A DNA stretch of 48,856 nt from Betaproteobacteria bacterium (GCA_900299145.1 OMIN01000064.1:1-48856); one strand, 5' to 3'; positions 1-8,568 are shown, counted from the first letter of the stretch. The notes: a model not told the origin generated them from the letters alone. Program-made: numbers and translations.

Positions 1-707
1 AAATCCGGCAACGCCGGGCTACGTTTGGGGCTGGTGATGGCCAGCGCGCGAAGCTTGCCGGATTTCACATGCGGCAGCAGCGCCAGCACGCCAGTCATCA
101 TCATCTGCACTTGCCCGCCCACGAGATCGGTGATGGCCGGGCCGCTGGCCTTGTATTGAATGCCCACGACATCGATGCCCGACATCAGCTTGAACAACTC
201 GAACGCGACGTGCGGCGTGCTGCCGGTGCCGGACGAAGAATAGGAATAGCCCCCCGGTTTGGCTTTTGCCAGCGCGATCAGGTCCTTCGCGGACTTCGCT
301 GGCAGCGACGGATGCACGGCCAGCATTTGCGGCGCCGAGACCACCAAACTTACCGGCGTGAAATCCTTCACCGGATCGTACGGCACGTGTTTGCTGAACG
401 CGGGGTTTACCGCGTGCGTGCTCATGGTGCCGAGCAGCAGCGTGTAGCCGTCGGGCGCGGCGCGTGCAGCGAGTTCCGTGCCAATGACGCCGCTGGCGCC
501 GCCGCGATTGTCGACCACGACTTGCTGCTTCCAGTCCTCGGACAATTTTTGGGCAACGATGCGCGCTGCGAGATCAGTGGTGCCGCCGGGTACGCTGGGG
601 CAGATCATGCGCACGGGGCGGGTGGGGTAGGTGTCCGCCGCCAGCACCGCAAAGCTTGTGCACGCGGCGGTGCAAACCCACGCCGCAGCAAACTTTGCCC
701 GCTTCAT
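1..707 (-). CDS. Bug-family (TctC-like) substrate-binding protein, 3' end outside window
   Basis: Periplasmic receptor of the tripartite tricarboxylate transporter (TTT) type, which binds small carboxylates or related metabolites. The N-terminus is a signal peptide ending near FAVLAADTYP, followed by the family hallmarks YPTRPVRMICPSVPGGTTD and VVVDNRGGASGVIG. About 235 residues lie in the window; the family usually has 310-330, so the C-terminus is missing at the edge. The ATG at 707 overlaps the TGA of the upstream dioxygenase by 4 nt (ATGA), which implies translational coupling. No TctA or TctB membrane subunit is nearby, so the transporter partner and the ligand are unknown. The family call is secure; the substrate is not inferable. 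Confidence 0.93.
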   Translation of the reverse strand, partial: MKRAKFAAAWVCTAACTSFAVLAADTYPTRPVRMICPSVPGGTTDLAARIVAQKLSEDWKQQVVVDNRGGASGVIGTELAARAAPDGYTLLLGTMSTHAVNPAFSKHVPYDPVKDFTPVSLVVSAPQMLAVHPSLPAKSAKDLIALAKAKPGGYSYSSSGTGSTPHVAFELFKLMSGIDVVGIQYKASGPAITDLVGGQVQMMMTGVLALLPHVKSGKLRALAITSPKRSPALPD

Positions 708-1588
708 GCAGAAGCGGCGTGCCAGGTTTTTTCGCCTTCCGCCGCCCACAGCGCCGGGTTGTCCTGAACCATGATGCGATAGAGGTAACGCACTTCCTTC
801 ATGTCGTAATCACCGTTGGCCTGATGCATTACGCTGCGGTCATCCCAGATCACCATGTCACCCATCACCCACTTGTGGCGATACTCGTATTTTTGCTGCG
901 TGGCGTGCGCGATCAATTCGTTGACCAGCGCCATCGCCGGGCCGTCTTCCATGCCGATGATGCCGTCAATGCGCACCGGGTTCAGATACAAAAACTTGCC
1001 GCCGTTCTCCGGATGCACGCGCACCAGCGGGTGGATGCCCGGCGGTGGCAGAACCTTCGCGCTGTCTTCGGAAAGTTTACGCATCTTGCGCGGCGTGTAG
1101 CGGCTTTCCCACGCGTGAATCGCTTTCAGGCCCTCGATGCGGCGCTTCATGTCCGCGGTCAATTCGTCGTACGCCAGATGCATGTTGACAAACTGCGTGT
1201 CGCCGCCGTAACTGGGCAGCGTTACCGTATGCAGTGCAGTGGCACGCGGCGGACAAGGGTGATTGGAGTGATCGGTATGCCACGAACCGCCAGAGATGCG
1301 ATATTCGCCCGGCGCGACTTCGGTGTTGCGAATCTCGAACACCTCCGGATGGCCAGTGGCACGCACGTCCTTGTGGTGCTGCGACAACAGCGGCCCAAAA
1401 ATTTCACCGGCGGCAGCAAACTGTGCGGCGGACATCTTCTGATCACGAAACACCAGCACATGATATTTCGCGAATTCGGCGTTGAGTTTTTTTATCAACA
1501 CGGCGTCAATGGGCTTGGCGAGATCAACACCGCGGATTTCCGCGCCCGTGCCATGCGTGGTCATGGGTGAAATCGTGTAATCGCTCAT
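704..1588 (-). CDS. TauD/TfdA-family Fe(II)/2-oxoglutarate dioxygenase
   Basis: Non-heme iron, 2-oxoglutarate-dependent dioxygenase of 294 aa, about the usual length for TauD/TfdA. The HxD iron ligands are in SWHTDHSNHP (His104, Asp106), the distal His is in DDRSVMHQANGD (His255), and Arg271 is the expected 2-oxoglutarate-binding arginine. Family members hydroxylate taurine, phenoxyacetates, sulfonates and other small acids; the substrate here cannot be read from sequence. A good ribosome site (GGAGG) precedes the ATG at 1588. The gene lies between the amidase and a Bug receptor in one minus-strand run, which suggests a small catabolic operon in which the receptor supplies the substrate. Confidence 0.92.
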   Translation of the reverse strand: MSDYTISPMTTHGTGAEIRGVDLAKPIDAVLIKKLNAEFAKYHVLVFRDQKMSAAQFAAAGEIFGPLLSQHHKDVRATGHPEVFEIRNTEVAPGEYRISGGSWHTDHSNHPCPPRATALHTVTLPSYGGDTQFVNMHLAYDELTADMKRRIEGLKAIHAWESRYTPRKMRKLSEDSAKVLPPPGIHPLVRVHPENGGKFLYLNPVRIDGIIGMEDGPAMALVNELIAHATQQKYEYRHKWVMGDMVIWDDRSVMHQANGDYDMKEVRYLYRIMVQDNPALWAAEGEKTWHAASA

Positions 1589-1639
1589 CGTGGCCTCCGC
1601 TCAAAAGGTTCGCAACGTGAAATGCTCATGGAATTGCGG

Positions 1640-3043
1640 CTAGCGTATCACCACCGGCGGCACGTTGCCCAGTATCCAGCGCGCGAACGAGGTCATGCGC
1701 GCATCTTCGTGCTGCTGGCCCATAAGCTGCACGCCGACTGGCATGCCGTCCACGCCGAGCAGCGGCAATGTCACGCACGGCGCGTGCAGCATCGAGCTCG
1801 GTGTGTTGAACACGGAATCTCCCGTGGGGCGCGGCGCCAGCGGCTGGCCGGGCTTGTCGCCGGGCCACAGCGGCGCCGGGCCGGGGCAGGACATCATGAT
1901 TACCGCGTCGGCCAGCGGCGCCAGCGCCTGATGGCATTGCTGCGCGGCGGCGCGCTTGAGCAGCAGCGCACGATAGTCGTCGGGGCGCATGGCCTGCGCG
2001 CGGCGCACCGTGCCCTCGAGGCGCTCGCTCACGCCATCGGGATGCGCCTCGACCAGTGCCGCCTGATACCAGCGGTTTTCCCATGCGGTGATGTTGTTGC
2101 ACACGGCATTGCTGTCGGCAATCGACTGCTCGAACGCTTCCACCCACGCGTTGTCCTTGCGGCGGATCAAAGTGACGCCAGCGCGCGCGAGGTTTTCCAT
2201 CTGCGCTTCGAACGCTTCCTTGCTCTTGGCGTCGAGTTCCGCCCAGCCTTCGGATTCGAGCACTATCAGGCGTTGCGGCTTCACGGCTTCCGGCGTGGTG
2301 GCAGGGCCGAAGAGGCCCAGCTTGCCCGGGTCGCCGCCAGCGCGCTTGGCGATTTCGATGGCCACCTGCCACATGTCTTCGATGCAACCCGCGTGCACGC
2401 CGGTGGTGCTCTGGCTGGTGGCCTGCCGCTCGCCGCGATTGATGCCGCCCTGCGTGGGCTTTAACGCAATGTTGCCGCAGTACGCGGCCGGACGGATCAC
2501 CGAGCCGCCGACCTGCGTGCCCAGCGCTGCTGGACACATGTGCGCGGCAATTGCCGCCGCCGAACCGGACGATGATCCGCCGGGTGTGCACGCCGCATCA
2601 AACGGGTTGACGGTGGGGCCGGGGTGCGAACCACCAAGTTCCGCCGTCACCGTTTTTCCGAGAATGACCGCGCCCGCTTCGCGCAACGCCCATACCGCCG
2701 CGTTGTCGCGATGCGTGTGATTGTTTTTGTACGCCGCGCAGCCGAAGTCGGTTGGCATGTCCCTGGTTTCCAGCAAATCCTTGATCGCGACCGGCATGCC
2801 GTCGATGGCGGAGAGCGGCGTGCCGGCCTTCCAGCGCGCGCTGCTGGCGTCCGCCGCCGCGCGCGCGTTGGCGTCGTTCAGCACGACGAACGCCTTGATC
2901 GCCGGTTCCTGCTTGGCAATAGCGTCAAGACAGCGTTCGAGATAAGCGCGCGGCGTGTCGCTGCCCTTTTTGAAATTCGCGGCGGCGTCATGAAACGTCA
3001 GCATTTTGAACAGGCGCGGGTCGTAGCTACGGGGTGTAGTCAT
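1640..3043 (-). CDS. Amidase-signature family amidohydrolase
   Basis: Amidase of the amidase-signature family, 467 aa, full length. The catalytic Ser-cisSer-Lys triad is visible: Lys88 in VAIKDLLE, the glycine/serine stretch TPGGSSSGSAAA (about 154-164), and the nucleophile region QVGGSVIRPAAYCG with Ser181. Members hydrolyse amides, ureas or carbamoyl compounds. The ATG at 3043 has AAGGTGA just upstream. A MaoC-like gene lies upstream in the same direction and an AtzH/HpxZ-like gene (3717) is divergent on the other strand. Amidase and AtzH-like proteins are paired in s-triazine and oxalurate pathways, so a urea- or carbamate-type substrate is a reasonable but unproven guess. Confidence 0.93.
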   Translation of the reverse strand: MTTPRSYDPRLFKMLTFHDAAANFKKGSDTPRAYLERCLDAIAKQEPAIKAFVVLNDANARAAADASSARWKAGTPLSAIDGMPVAIKDLLETRDMPTDFGCAAYKNNHTHRDNAAVWALREAGAVILGKTVTAELGGSHPGPTVNPFDAACTPGGSSSGSAAAIAAHMCPAALGTQVGGSVIRPAAYCGNIALKPTQGGINRGERQATSQSTTGVHAGCIEDMWQVAIEIAKRAGGDPGKLGLFGPATTPEAVKPQRLIVLESEGWAELDAKSKEAFEAQMENLARAGVTLIRRKDNAWVEAFEQSIADSNAVCNNITAWENRWYQAALVEAHPDGVSERLEGTVRRAQAMRPDDYRALLLKRAAAQQCHQALAPLADAVIMMSCPGPAPLWPGDKPGQPLAPRPTGDSVFNTPSSMLHAPCVTLPLLGVDGMPVGVQLMGQQHEDARMTSFARWILGNVPPVVIR

Positions 3044-3064
3044 TAAATCACCTTAAAAATATTC

Positions 3065-3084
3065 TATAAAAACATATAGTTACG
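3065..3084 (+). repeat. Dispersed AT-rich motif, site 1
   Basis: TATAAAAACATATAGTTACG, in the gap between the MaoC-like gene and the amidase start. One of 14 related sites in the window; consensus AATAAAAACAAATACTTACG. Strand given is the A-rich strand. Confidence 0.7.
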
Positions 3085-3115
3085 ATTTTGCTTTGCTGCT
3101 GTGAATGTCCGCGGC

Positions 3116-3583
3116 TTAGTCGAAGAAAAACCGCCCGACTTTCACGCCGGTAAGCCACGGCTTGTCGCTGCCTTCAATCTCGATGCGAAACTCGACCTCC
3201 ACGCGCAGCGAGCCATCAGCGCGTTCTTCAATGCCGAGCAGCTTCGAGCGCGCGCGGATGCGCGAACCTGTCACGCACGGCTGCAAAAAGCGGATGCGAT
3301 CCCAGCCTTGATTCAGCGAATATTTGCGCGGGTAGCGGCTGTAGGGTGAAATCGCGCGGCTCAGCTTCGGCAGTATCGCAATGCCCATGTTGCCCGGTGC
3401 TATGGTGTTGCCAAGTTTCGATTGCCTGCTGCGCTCGACGTCGGTGTGAATCCAGCCGGTTTCGCCGGTGAGCTCAACATAGTTGTCGATCCACGGTTGC
3501 GTCATTACATGCCACTCGCCGGGTTCGGCTTCGATGCCGATATCGCGGCGCATAGCTTCGATGACTTCCTGTTTTGACATCAT
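3116..3583 (-). CDS. MaoC-like hot-dog fold protein (dehydratase-like)
   Basis: Small single-domain MaoC-like protein, 155 aa. The region YVELTGETGWIHTDVERS matches the hydratase-2 motif position, where active enzymes carry an Asp and a His. Here the His is kept but the Asp position reads Glu and the usual Asn is absent, so catalysis may be altered. Further hot-dog features follow (NTIAPGNMGIAILPKL and a beta-rich C-terminus). It is the first gene of a minus-strand group that continues into the amidase. Family members hydrate enoyl-CoAs or simply bind acyl-CoAs. The fold call is good; an enzymatic role is uncertain. ATGs at 3583 and 3580 are both possible starts. Confidence 0.8.
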   Translation of the reverse strand: MMSKQEVIEAMRRDIGIEAEPGEWHVMTQPWIDNYVELTGETGWIHTDVERSRQSKLGNTIAPGNMGIAILPKLSRAISPYSRYPRKYSLNQGWDRIRFLQPCVTGSRIRARSKLLGIEERADGSLRVEVEFRIEIEGSDKPWLTGVKVGRFFFD

Positions 3584-3624
3584 GATCGGCGGCCTTCGTG
3601 CATTTGGGAGGCGGGTGTGGCCGT

Positions 3625-3630
3625 ATTATA
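3625..3630 (-). promoter_or_regulatory. Candidate -10 box for the MaoC-amidase group
   Basis: TATAAT on the minus strand about 40 bp upstream of the MaoC-like ATG in the divergent gap 3584-3716. No convincing -35 hexamer is visible at standard spacing, so this is tentative. Confidence 0.3.
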
Positions 3631-3716
3631 GAGGCTTGCCCGGCCGCGTCTGTCCGTACTCGCTACACGAGCCATCCGGCCTGATTCCAATTCATCGACC
3701 ACACGAGGTATCCCCA

Positions 3717-4109
3717 ATGGAAACAATGGAAATCAACCACCCCCTCGCCGTATCTGAAGTCACGCGAGAATTTAATCGCTATCAGCAAGCCATTCTCGAC
3801 AATGACGTGGCCGTGCTCAACGAGCTTTTCTGGAACAACGCGCTGACGCTGCGCTATGGCATCGGCGAAAACCTCTACGGCCACGAGGCGATAGCGTCCT
3901 ATCGCGGCACGCGCGATGCCGCCAGCGTCGCGCGCGCGGTTGGCAAAACGATAGTCACCACCTATGGTCGCGACGCCGCGACCACCAACTGCGAGTTCAC
4001 GCGCAGCACCGGTGAAAAACAGCGCAAAGGCCGTCAGAGCCAGTCGTGGATACGCATGCCCGAAGGCTGGCGCATCGTGGCGGCGCATGTGAGTTATCTG
4101 GCGGAATAG
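3717..4109 (+). CDS. AtzH/HpxZ-like protein (DUF3225, NTF2-like fold)
   Basis: A 130-aa protein of the NTF2-like superfamily resembling AtzH and HpxZ. Recognisable segments are EFNRYQQAILDNDVAVLNEL, ENLYGHEAIASYR and the C-terminal SQSWIRMPEGWRIVAAHVS. AtzH is reported as a decarboxylating amidohydrolase in cyanuric acid catabolism; HpxZ belongs to oxalurate breakdown. Family genes are commonly found beside amidases, as here (amidase at 1640-3043, opposite strand). The start was set at the ATG at 3717 because GAGGT lies upstream and the homologous region begins at NHPLAVS; an upstream in-frame extension has no family similarity. The family is clear; the function is inferred from the neighbour. 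Confidence 0.85.
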   Translation: METMEINHPLAVSEVTREFNRYQQAILDNDVAVLNELFWNNALTLRYGIGENLYGHEAIASYRGTRDAASVARAVGKTIVTTYGRDAATTNCEFTRSTGEKQRKGRQSQSWIRMPEGWRIVAAHVSYLAE

Positions 4110-4112
4110 CAC

Positions 4113-4157
4113 TTGCTGCTGTTTAGGCGGAGGCCACAAAATTCCTGAAAGCAGCAA
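4113..4157. other. Imperfect inverted repeat after the AtzH-like gene
   Basis: TTGCTGCTGTTTAGG and CCTGAAAGCAGCAA form an imperfect stem of about 13 bp around a 16-nt loop between two plus-strand genes. There is no T-run, so it may be an attenuating or RNA-stabilising hairpin rather than a terminator. Confidence 0.3.
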
Positions 4158-4187
4158 AAGGCCCGTCGGGGCGCGGAGACGCGGCTG

Positions 4188-5417
4188 GTGAAAGATAAAG
4201 TCCGCTCGCCCTCGGCGCTGAGCGTGCGCGATTTTCGCCGCTACTGGCTGGCGCTGGTGACGCAAGTGATCGGTCAGCAGATGTTTGCCTTTACGCTCGG
4301 CTGGATGGCTTTCGACATTACCGGCTCGCAGGCGCAACTGGGGATGATTCACCTGTGCGGATTCATTCCGCAGTTCACGCTAACGCTGCTCGGCGGCGTG
4401 CTGGCCGACCGCATTGACGCACGCAAGCTGATCGGCTGGGCACAGGTCAACGCGGCCATTGCCATGCTGATGGTCGGGGTGACGGCTATATTGGGCATGG
4501 CGCAGCCCTGGCATCTGGCATTGGGTGCGTTTCTGTGGGGGCTGTCGGCCGCCATCGACGAACCGGCGCGGGCGTCTTTTTACCCGCGGTTGTTGCCGCG
4601 TCCGCTGCTGCGTTCGGCCGTGCCGTTGATATCCATGGCGTTTGGCGCAAGCCGCGTCATTGCGCCATCCATCGCGGGTTTCATGATCGCCGCAGTGGGC
4701 GCGCCGCCGACGTTTCTGCTGTGCGCAGCCGCCGTATGCGTGATGGCCGGCGTGTTGTTTGTGGTGAGTCCCGCGCAGGGTGTTACGCGCGCGCACGGCA
4801 GTCTAATCGGCAATTTCACCGAGAACCTGCGCTACATCCGCGCCGATGAAGTTTTTGCCCGCACCATCATCACCGCACTGCTGCATTCGACACTGGCGAT
4901 GGGCTTCGTTCACGTGTTGCCGGTGTTCGCCAAGGATTTGCTGCATGTCGATGCACGCGGGCTGGGTATTCTGGCAAGCGCTGCGGGCGTTGGCGCACTG
5001 ATTGGCTTTGGTTCACACGCATGGTTTCAGCAATTTTTGTCGTGGCGCAACCTGTTGCTCGGCAGTCTCGTGGTTTACAACCTGACACTGATCGTGCTGG
5101 CTTTCAGCACGTGGTATTGGGTGTCGTTTGCCGCCATTTTTGTGTCGGGCATCTGCCACGGTTATTTTCTGACTTGCGCACAGGTGATGCTGCAAACCAT
5201 GGTGGACGATAATTACCGCGGGCGGGTTATGGGTGTGTTTTCACTGGTGTGGAGTCTGATGTTTTTGAGCGGTTTTCTGCTCAACGCCGCGGGCGCGTGG
5301 GTGGGCCCGCGCTTTGCGCTGGCGGGCGGGGCAATGGTCATGCTGGTTTATTTGTGGCTGTCACTGGCGCGCGCGGAGGTAATGAAGAAGGTCGTGCTCA
5401 CGCCCAAGCCGAAGTGA
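4188..5417 (+). CDS. MFS transporter (MFS_3/EntS-like)
   Basis: Major facilitator superfamily membrane protein, 409 aa, with about 12 hydrophobic segments. The loop after the second helix, GGVLADRIDARKLIG, resembles MFS motif A. The start FRRYWLALVTQVIGQQM and the overall spacing fit the MFS_3 group that includes the enterobactin exporter EntS and uncharacterised drug or metabolite exporters. Translation probably starts at the GTG at 4188, with GGAG some 10 nt upstream; no ATG fits better. It lies 78 bp after the AtzH-like gene and 51 bp before the secreted hydrolase, on the same strand. The transported substrate is unknown. Confidence 0.9.
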   Translation: MKDKVRSPSALSVRDFRRYWLALVTQVIGQQMFAFTLGWMAFDITGSQAQLGMIHLCGFIPQFTLTLLGGVLADRIDARKLIGWAQVNAAIAMLMVGVTAILGMAQPWHLALGAFLWGLSAAIDEPARASFYPRLLPRPLLRSAVPLISMAFGASRVIAPSIAGFMIAAVGAPPTFLLCAAAVCVMAGVLFVVSPAQGVTRAHGSLIGNFTENLRYIRADEVFARTIITALLHSTLAMGFVHVLPVFAKDLLHVDARGLGILASAAGVGALIGFGSHAWFQQFLSWRNLLLGSLVVYNLTLIVLAFSTWYWVSFAAIFVSGICHGYFLTCAQVMLQTMVDDNYRGRVMGVFSLVWSLMFLSGFLLNAAGAWVGPRFALAGGAMVMLVYLWLSLARAEVMKKVVLTPKPK

Positions 5418-5468
5418 GCACGAAGGATCTGGTTACAATGCCAACCACGCTTTTAAAGAGAGGACATC

Positions 5469-6491
5469 ATGAATAGAATCCAGGCGTTTGTTTGCTGTCT
5501 CGCATTGACTGCGGCGATGCCGGCAGTGGCCTACGAAGTCGAAGAAGTTGGCAGCTTTCACATCGGCGGCAAACAGGTGACGCTCAGCGGTTTACCCGCG
5601 CGCGATGTGCAGTTTGTGCCGGGCGGTTTGACCACGCGCGTTGATCCCAATGGCGAATTTGAAGCCGGGCAGATGTATGTGCAATTCGTGAAGCTCGCCA
5701 AGCCCGCCGCGCGTTACCCGATGCTGATGTGGCACGGCGGTGGGTTGACGGGGGTGACGTGGGAAACCAAGCCCGATGGCAAGCCCGGCTGGCAGCAATA
5801 CTTTCTCAAGGCCGGGCACAGCGTAACCGTGTCGGATGCGGTCGAACGCGGGCGCGCAAGCTGGGCACGCTATCCGGAAATCTACAAAAGCGAACCGGTA
5901 TTCCGCACCAAGAAGGAGGCATGGGAACTGTTTCGCATCGGGCCCGATGGCTCCTACACCGATGCCACGAATCGCAGGCATCACGCGGGCACGCAATTTC
6001 CGCTGGAAGCGTTCGATCAGTTCGGCAAGCAGGGTGTCGCGCGCTGGGTGGATACCGATCAGGTGACGCAGGATTCGTACAACCAACTGGTGCAACGCGC
6101 GTGCCCCTGCACACTGATGGCGCACAGCCAGGGCGGGCCGTTTGCAGCGGCAGCGGCACTGGCGGCGCCCGACAAGATCAAGGCGCTGATACTCGTCGAG
6201 CCATCGGCCACCACACTCTATGCGCAGGCCAACTGGGCGGCGTTGAAAGGCGTGCCCGTGCTGGTAGTGTATGGCGACTACTGGAAGGACAGCCCGCGCT
6301 GGGTGAAGACACGTGCGAGTGTCGATAACTTCGTGAAAACGTTGCAGGCTGCCGGCGCGAAAGCGGAAATGATGGATCTGCCCGCGCGCGGCATCGCCGG
6401 TAACTCACATATGCTGATGATGGACCACAACTCGGATCAGATCGCCGGATTGATTCAGGCGTGGTTGGCTGGTCAAGGGTTGATGAAGTAG
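5469..6491 (+). CDS. Secreted alpha/beta hydrolase (esterase-like)
   Basis: Alpha/beta hydrolase of 340 aa with a signal peptide (cleavage near MPAVAYEVEE), so periplasmic or secreted. The oxyanion region is MLMWHGGGLTG, the nucleophile elbow is AHSQGGPFA with Ser220, and a candidate catalytic His lies in GNSHMLMMDHN near the C-terminus; the acid may be in VVYGDYWKD. It resembles uncharacterised secreted esterases rather than a defined lipase family. AGAGAGGA directly upstream of the ATG is a strong ribosome site. Its substrate is unknown; proximity to the MFS gene and to Bug receptors fits uptake and breakdown of small esters. Confidence 0.87.
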   Translation: MNRIQAFVCCLALTAAMPAVAYEVEEVGSFHIGGKQVTLSGLPARDVQFVPGGLTTRVDPNGEFEAGQMYVQFVKLAKPAARYPMLMWHGGGLTGVTWETKPDGKPGWQQYFLKAGHSVTVSDAVERGRASWARYPEIYKSEPVFRTKKEAWELFRIGPDGSYTDATNRRHHAGTQFPLEAFDQFGKQGVARWVDTDQVTQDSYNQLVQRACPCTLMAHSQGGPFAAAAALAAPDKIKALILVEPSATTLYAQANWAALKGVPVLVVYGDYWKDSPRWVKTRASVDNFVKTLQAAGAKAEMMDLPARGIAGNSHMLMMDHNSDQIAGLIQAWLAGQGLMK

Positions 6492-6561
6492 CGGCCGGGC
6501 GAATGCTCTTGGCCGCCCGCAGCGGGGAGTTCCAATCGTCTATGCTCATTACAATAAAATC

Positions 6562-6581
6562 AATAAAAACAAATAGTTAAA
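6562..6581 (+). repeat. Dispersed AT-rich motif, site 2
   Basis: AATAAAAACAAATAGTTAAA in the convergent gap between the alpha/beta hydrolase and a Bug gene. It differs from the consensus at 2 of 20 positions. Confidence 0.75.
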
Positions 6582-6635
6582 CCAAAAATCCTTGTCGCGT
6601 CATTCGCCCCGCATCGCTTTGCCCAAGGTGCACGC

Positions 6636-7601
6636 TTATTCCGCACGTATGCCTTTTGCCTGTATGAGTTTGCCGATGGAGGCCATTTCCAACTTCATGG
6701 CGGCAATCATGTCGGCGGGTGAGCCGCCGAGGGCTTCCGAGCCGGAATCGAAGAGGCGTTGTTTCACCTCGGCGCTGCCGAGGATGCGCGCGGTTTCCTG
6801 ATGCAGTTGTTCGATGATGGCCGCCGGTGTTCGCGCGGGTGCGAACAATCCCAGTATGGCGCGTGACTCATAACCGGGCAGACCCGACGATGCCGCTGTC
6901 GGCAAACCCGGCGCCAGTGCGGAAGGCTGCGTGCTGGTGACGGCCAGCGCCTTGACCTTGCCGGCTTTGATGAAGGGTGTCACCGACGCCGCATTGGGGA
7001 AACTCAATTGCGCTTCTCCGGTGATCAGCGACAGCATCGCCGCACCTTGCCCTTTATAAGCAACACGCAGGAGATTCACGCCCGCGAGGCTTTTGAATAA
7101 TTCCCCCGCCAGATGCGCCGAAGCGCCTGCCTGCCCGGTGGAATAGTTCAGTTCACCGGGCCGTGCCTTCGCCAGCGCGATCAATTCCTTGAGGGTGTTC
7201 ACGGGCAGCGCCGGGTGCACGACGATAATATTGGGTGAGGTCACCAGCAGTGACACCGGCGCATAGTCGCGCAGTGCGTCCCACGCCACCTTGTCGCGCA
7301 AAAACGTTGACAGCCACAGACTCGCGCTGGCGAGCAGCAGCGTGTGGCCATCGGCGGGCGATTTGGCGACGATTTCCATCGATAGCACGCCGCCGCGATT
7401 GTCGACGATCACCGGCTGCCCTATACGCGCGCTTAGCGGCGGCCCGATCACGCGCGCGGTCAGGTCAAGACTGCCGCCGGGCAGGCTGGTGACGATGCGG
7501 ATGGGTTTTTGCGGATAGTTTTGTCCGTGCGCGGGCAACGCCAGAGCGAGGCAAACAACGGTGGCGGCCGATAGTCGCGACACGTTGCTTCCCGGCAGCA
7601 C
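6636..7601 (-). CDS. Bug-family (TctC-like) substrate-binding protein
   Basis: Periplasmic TTT-type receptor, 321 aa, full length. The signal peptide ends at LALPAHGQ and is followed by NYPQKPIRIVTSLPGGSLD and PVIVDNRGGVLSMEIV. The middle carries the conserved FVVHP-like segment as NIIVVHPALPV and the VAYKGQG ligand loop. It starts with GTG at 7601 (a second GTG lies at 7583), only 15 bp after the racemase-like gene, so the two are very probably co-transcribed. Linkage to a racemase-like protein suggests that the ligand is a chiral acid or hydantoin-type compound, but this is inference. Confidence 0.93.
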   Translation of the reverse strand: MLPGSNVSRLSAATVVCLALALPAHGQNYPQKPIRIVTSLPGGSLDLTARVIGPPLSARIGQPVIVDNRGGVLSMEIVAKSPADGHTLLLASASLWLSTFLRDKVAWDALRDYAPVSLLVTSPNIIVVHPALPVNTLKELIALAKARPGELNYSTGQAGASAHLAGELFKSLAGVNLLRVAYKGQGAAMLSLITGEAQLSFPNAASVTPFIKAGKVKALAVTSTQPSALAPGLPTAASSGLPGYESRAILGLFAPARTPAAIIEQLHQETARILGSAEVKQRLFDSGSEALGGSPADMIAAMKLEMASIGKLIQAKGIRAE

Positions 7602-7616
7602 GAATCAATGTGCGCG

Positions 7617-8432
7617 TTAACGAAACGCGGGTTTGGCTTTCAACAGATCGCTGGGATACGCTCGCGGCGACTGCACGAGCTTCATGTTGACCATGGCCTT
7701 GGCCATTTCAACCGCAGCAGGAAATGCACCGATGAGATTGATTTCCTGATAGCCCGCGATATCCAGCCCCTCTCGCACTTCGTCCAGAAAACACTGTTGA
7801 TGCGGCGATCCGATGATCACAGAATCCACACCTTCGTCTTCTATCGCGCGAATGAACTGGTTGACAATGGCGCTGGCAAATTCCTTCACTTCCGGCGCGT
7901 TTTTGCGCTGCGCCTTCGGATACTTGCGCACCAGCGCCATGGTGAAGGTGGATGAGCGTGATACGTAACGCACGCTGGTCAACTTGTGATTCAGCCCGTA
8001 GGCCTGCACATTGCGCCGCACCGTCATGGCTTGTGCATCAGTGGTGGTCAGCACGCAAAATTTCTCGCCGAGCATCGAGGCCATGTGCACCGCCGAATGT
8101 ACCGGGTAGGCCACGGGAATTTTCGACACCATGCGCGCGGCAAGAAAACCCGGTTCAATGCCGGCTTGCGTGATCACGGCATCGTATTTGCCCGAATCGC
8201 TTGCCGCCTTGATACGGTTGACGATGCCCACGGCAATATTGGCGAAAACCACTTCGTCGCGTGATTCAGCGCCGTGCGGGGTGGGCTCGCCTTCGTCGAT
8301 GTCGATTTCGACGCCGTTCAACTGGCCCTTGACGCGCAGACTGTCGAGCAAGTCCTTCATCATGAAATGGCCTTCGGCGGGGTCGTAGTTCACGCCAGCG
8401 CGTTGATAAGGGGGGATGTCAATGATTCTCAT
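7617..8432 (-). CDS. Asp/Glu/hydantoin racemase-superfamily protein lacking both catalytic cysteines
   Basis: Member of the aspartate/glutamate/hydantoin racemase superfamily, 271 aa. The two half-sites are recognisable, but the catalytic Cys of each is replaced. The first reads DAVITQAGIEPGFLAAR, where hydantoin racemases have a Cys after the beta strand (Thr88 region here). The second reads DSVIIGSPHQQCF, with Ser in the GC position and a Cys four residues later. A cofactor-independent two-cysteine racemase mechanism is therefore unlikely; an isomerase, a decarboxylase-like activity or a binding role is possible. The start was placed at the ATG at 8432 because AGGAA lies 8 nt upstream; an ATG at 8441 overlaps that site. 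Operon with the following Bug receptor. Confidence 0.82.
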   Translation of the reverse strand: MRIIDIPPYQRAGVNYDPAEGHFMMKDLLDSLRVKGQLNGVEIDIDEGEPTPHGAESRDEVVFANIAVGIVNRIKAASDSGKYDAVITQAGIEPGFLAARMVSKIPVAYPVHSAVHMASMLGEKFCVLTTTDAQAMTVRRNVQAYGLNHKLTSVRYVSRSSTFTMALVRKYPKAQRKNAPEVKEFASAIVNQFIRAIEDEGVDSVIIGSPHQQCFLDEVREGLDIAGYQEINLIGAFPAAVEMAKAMVNMKLVQSPRAYPSDLLKAKPAFR

Positions 8433-8488
8433 GGCGAACATTCCTGTGAAGGGATACGGGTGTTAAGAAAACGGATGCACATAGTAAA

Positions 8489-8514
8489 AGTGTCAGGCAT
8501 TGCTGCCTGACACT
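8489..8514 (-). terminator. Rho-independent terminator after the thiolase/DUF35 pair
   Basis: AGTGTCAGGCA and TGCCTGACACT form a perfect 11-bp stem with a 4-nt loop. Read on the minus strand it is followed by TTTTA. It sits between the DUF35 stop and the racemase-like gene and separates the two transcription units. Confidence 0.75.
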
Positions 8515-8568
8515 CAACTGCATCTCAATTACGCCGTGACCAGCCCGCGCCACGGCAACCAGCGGATT

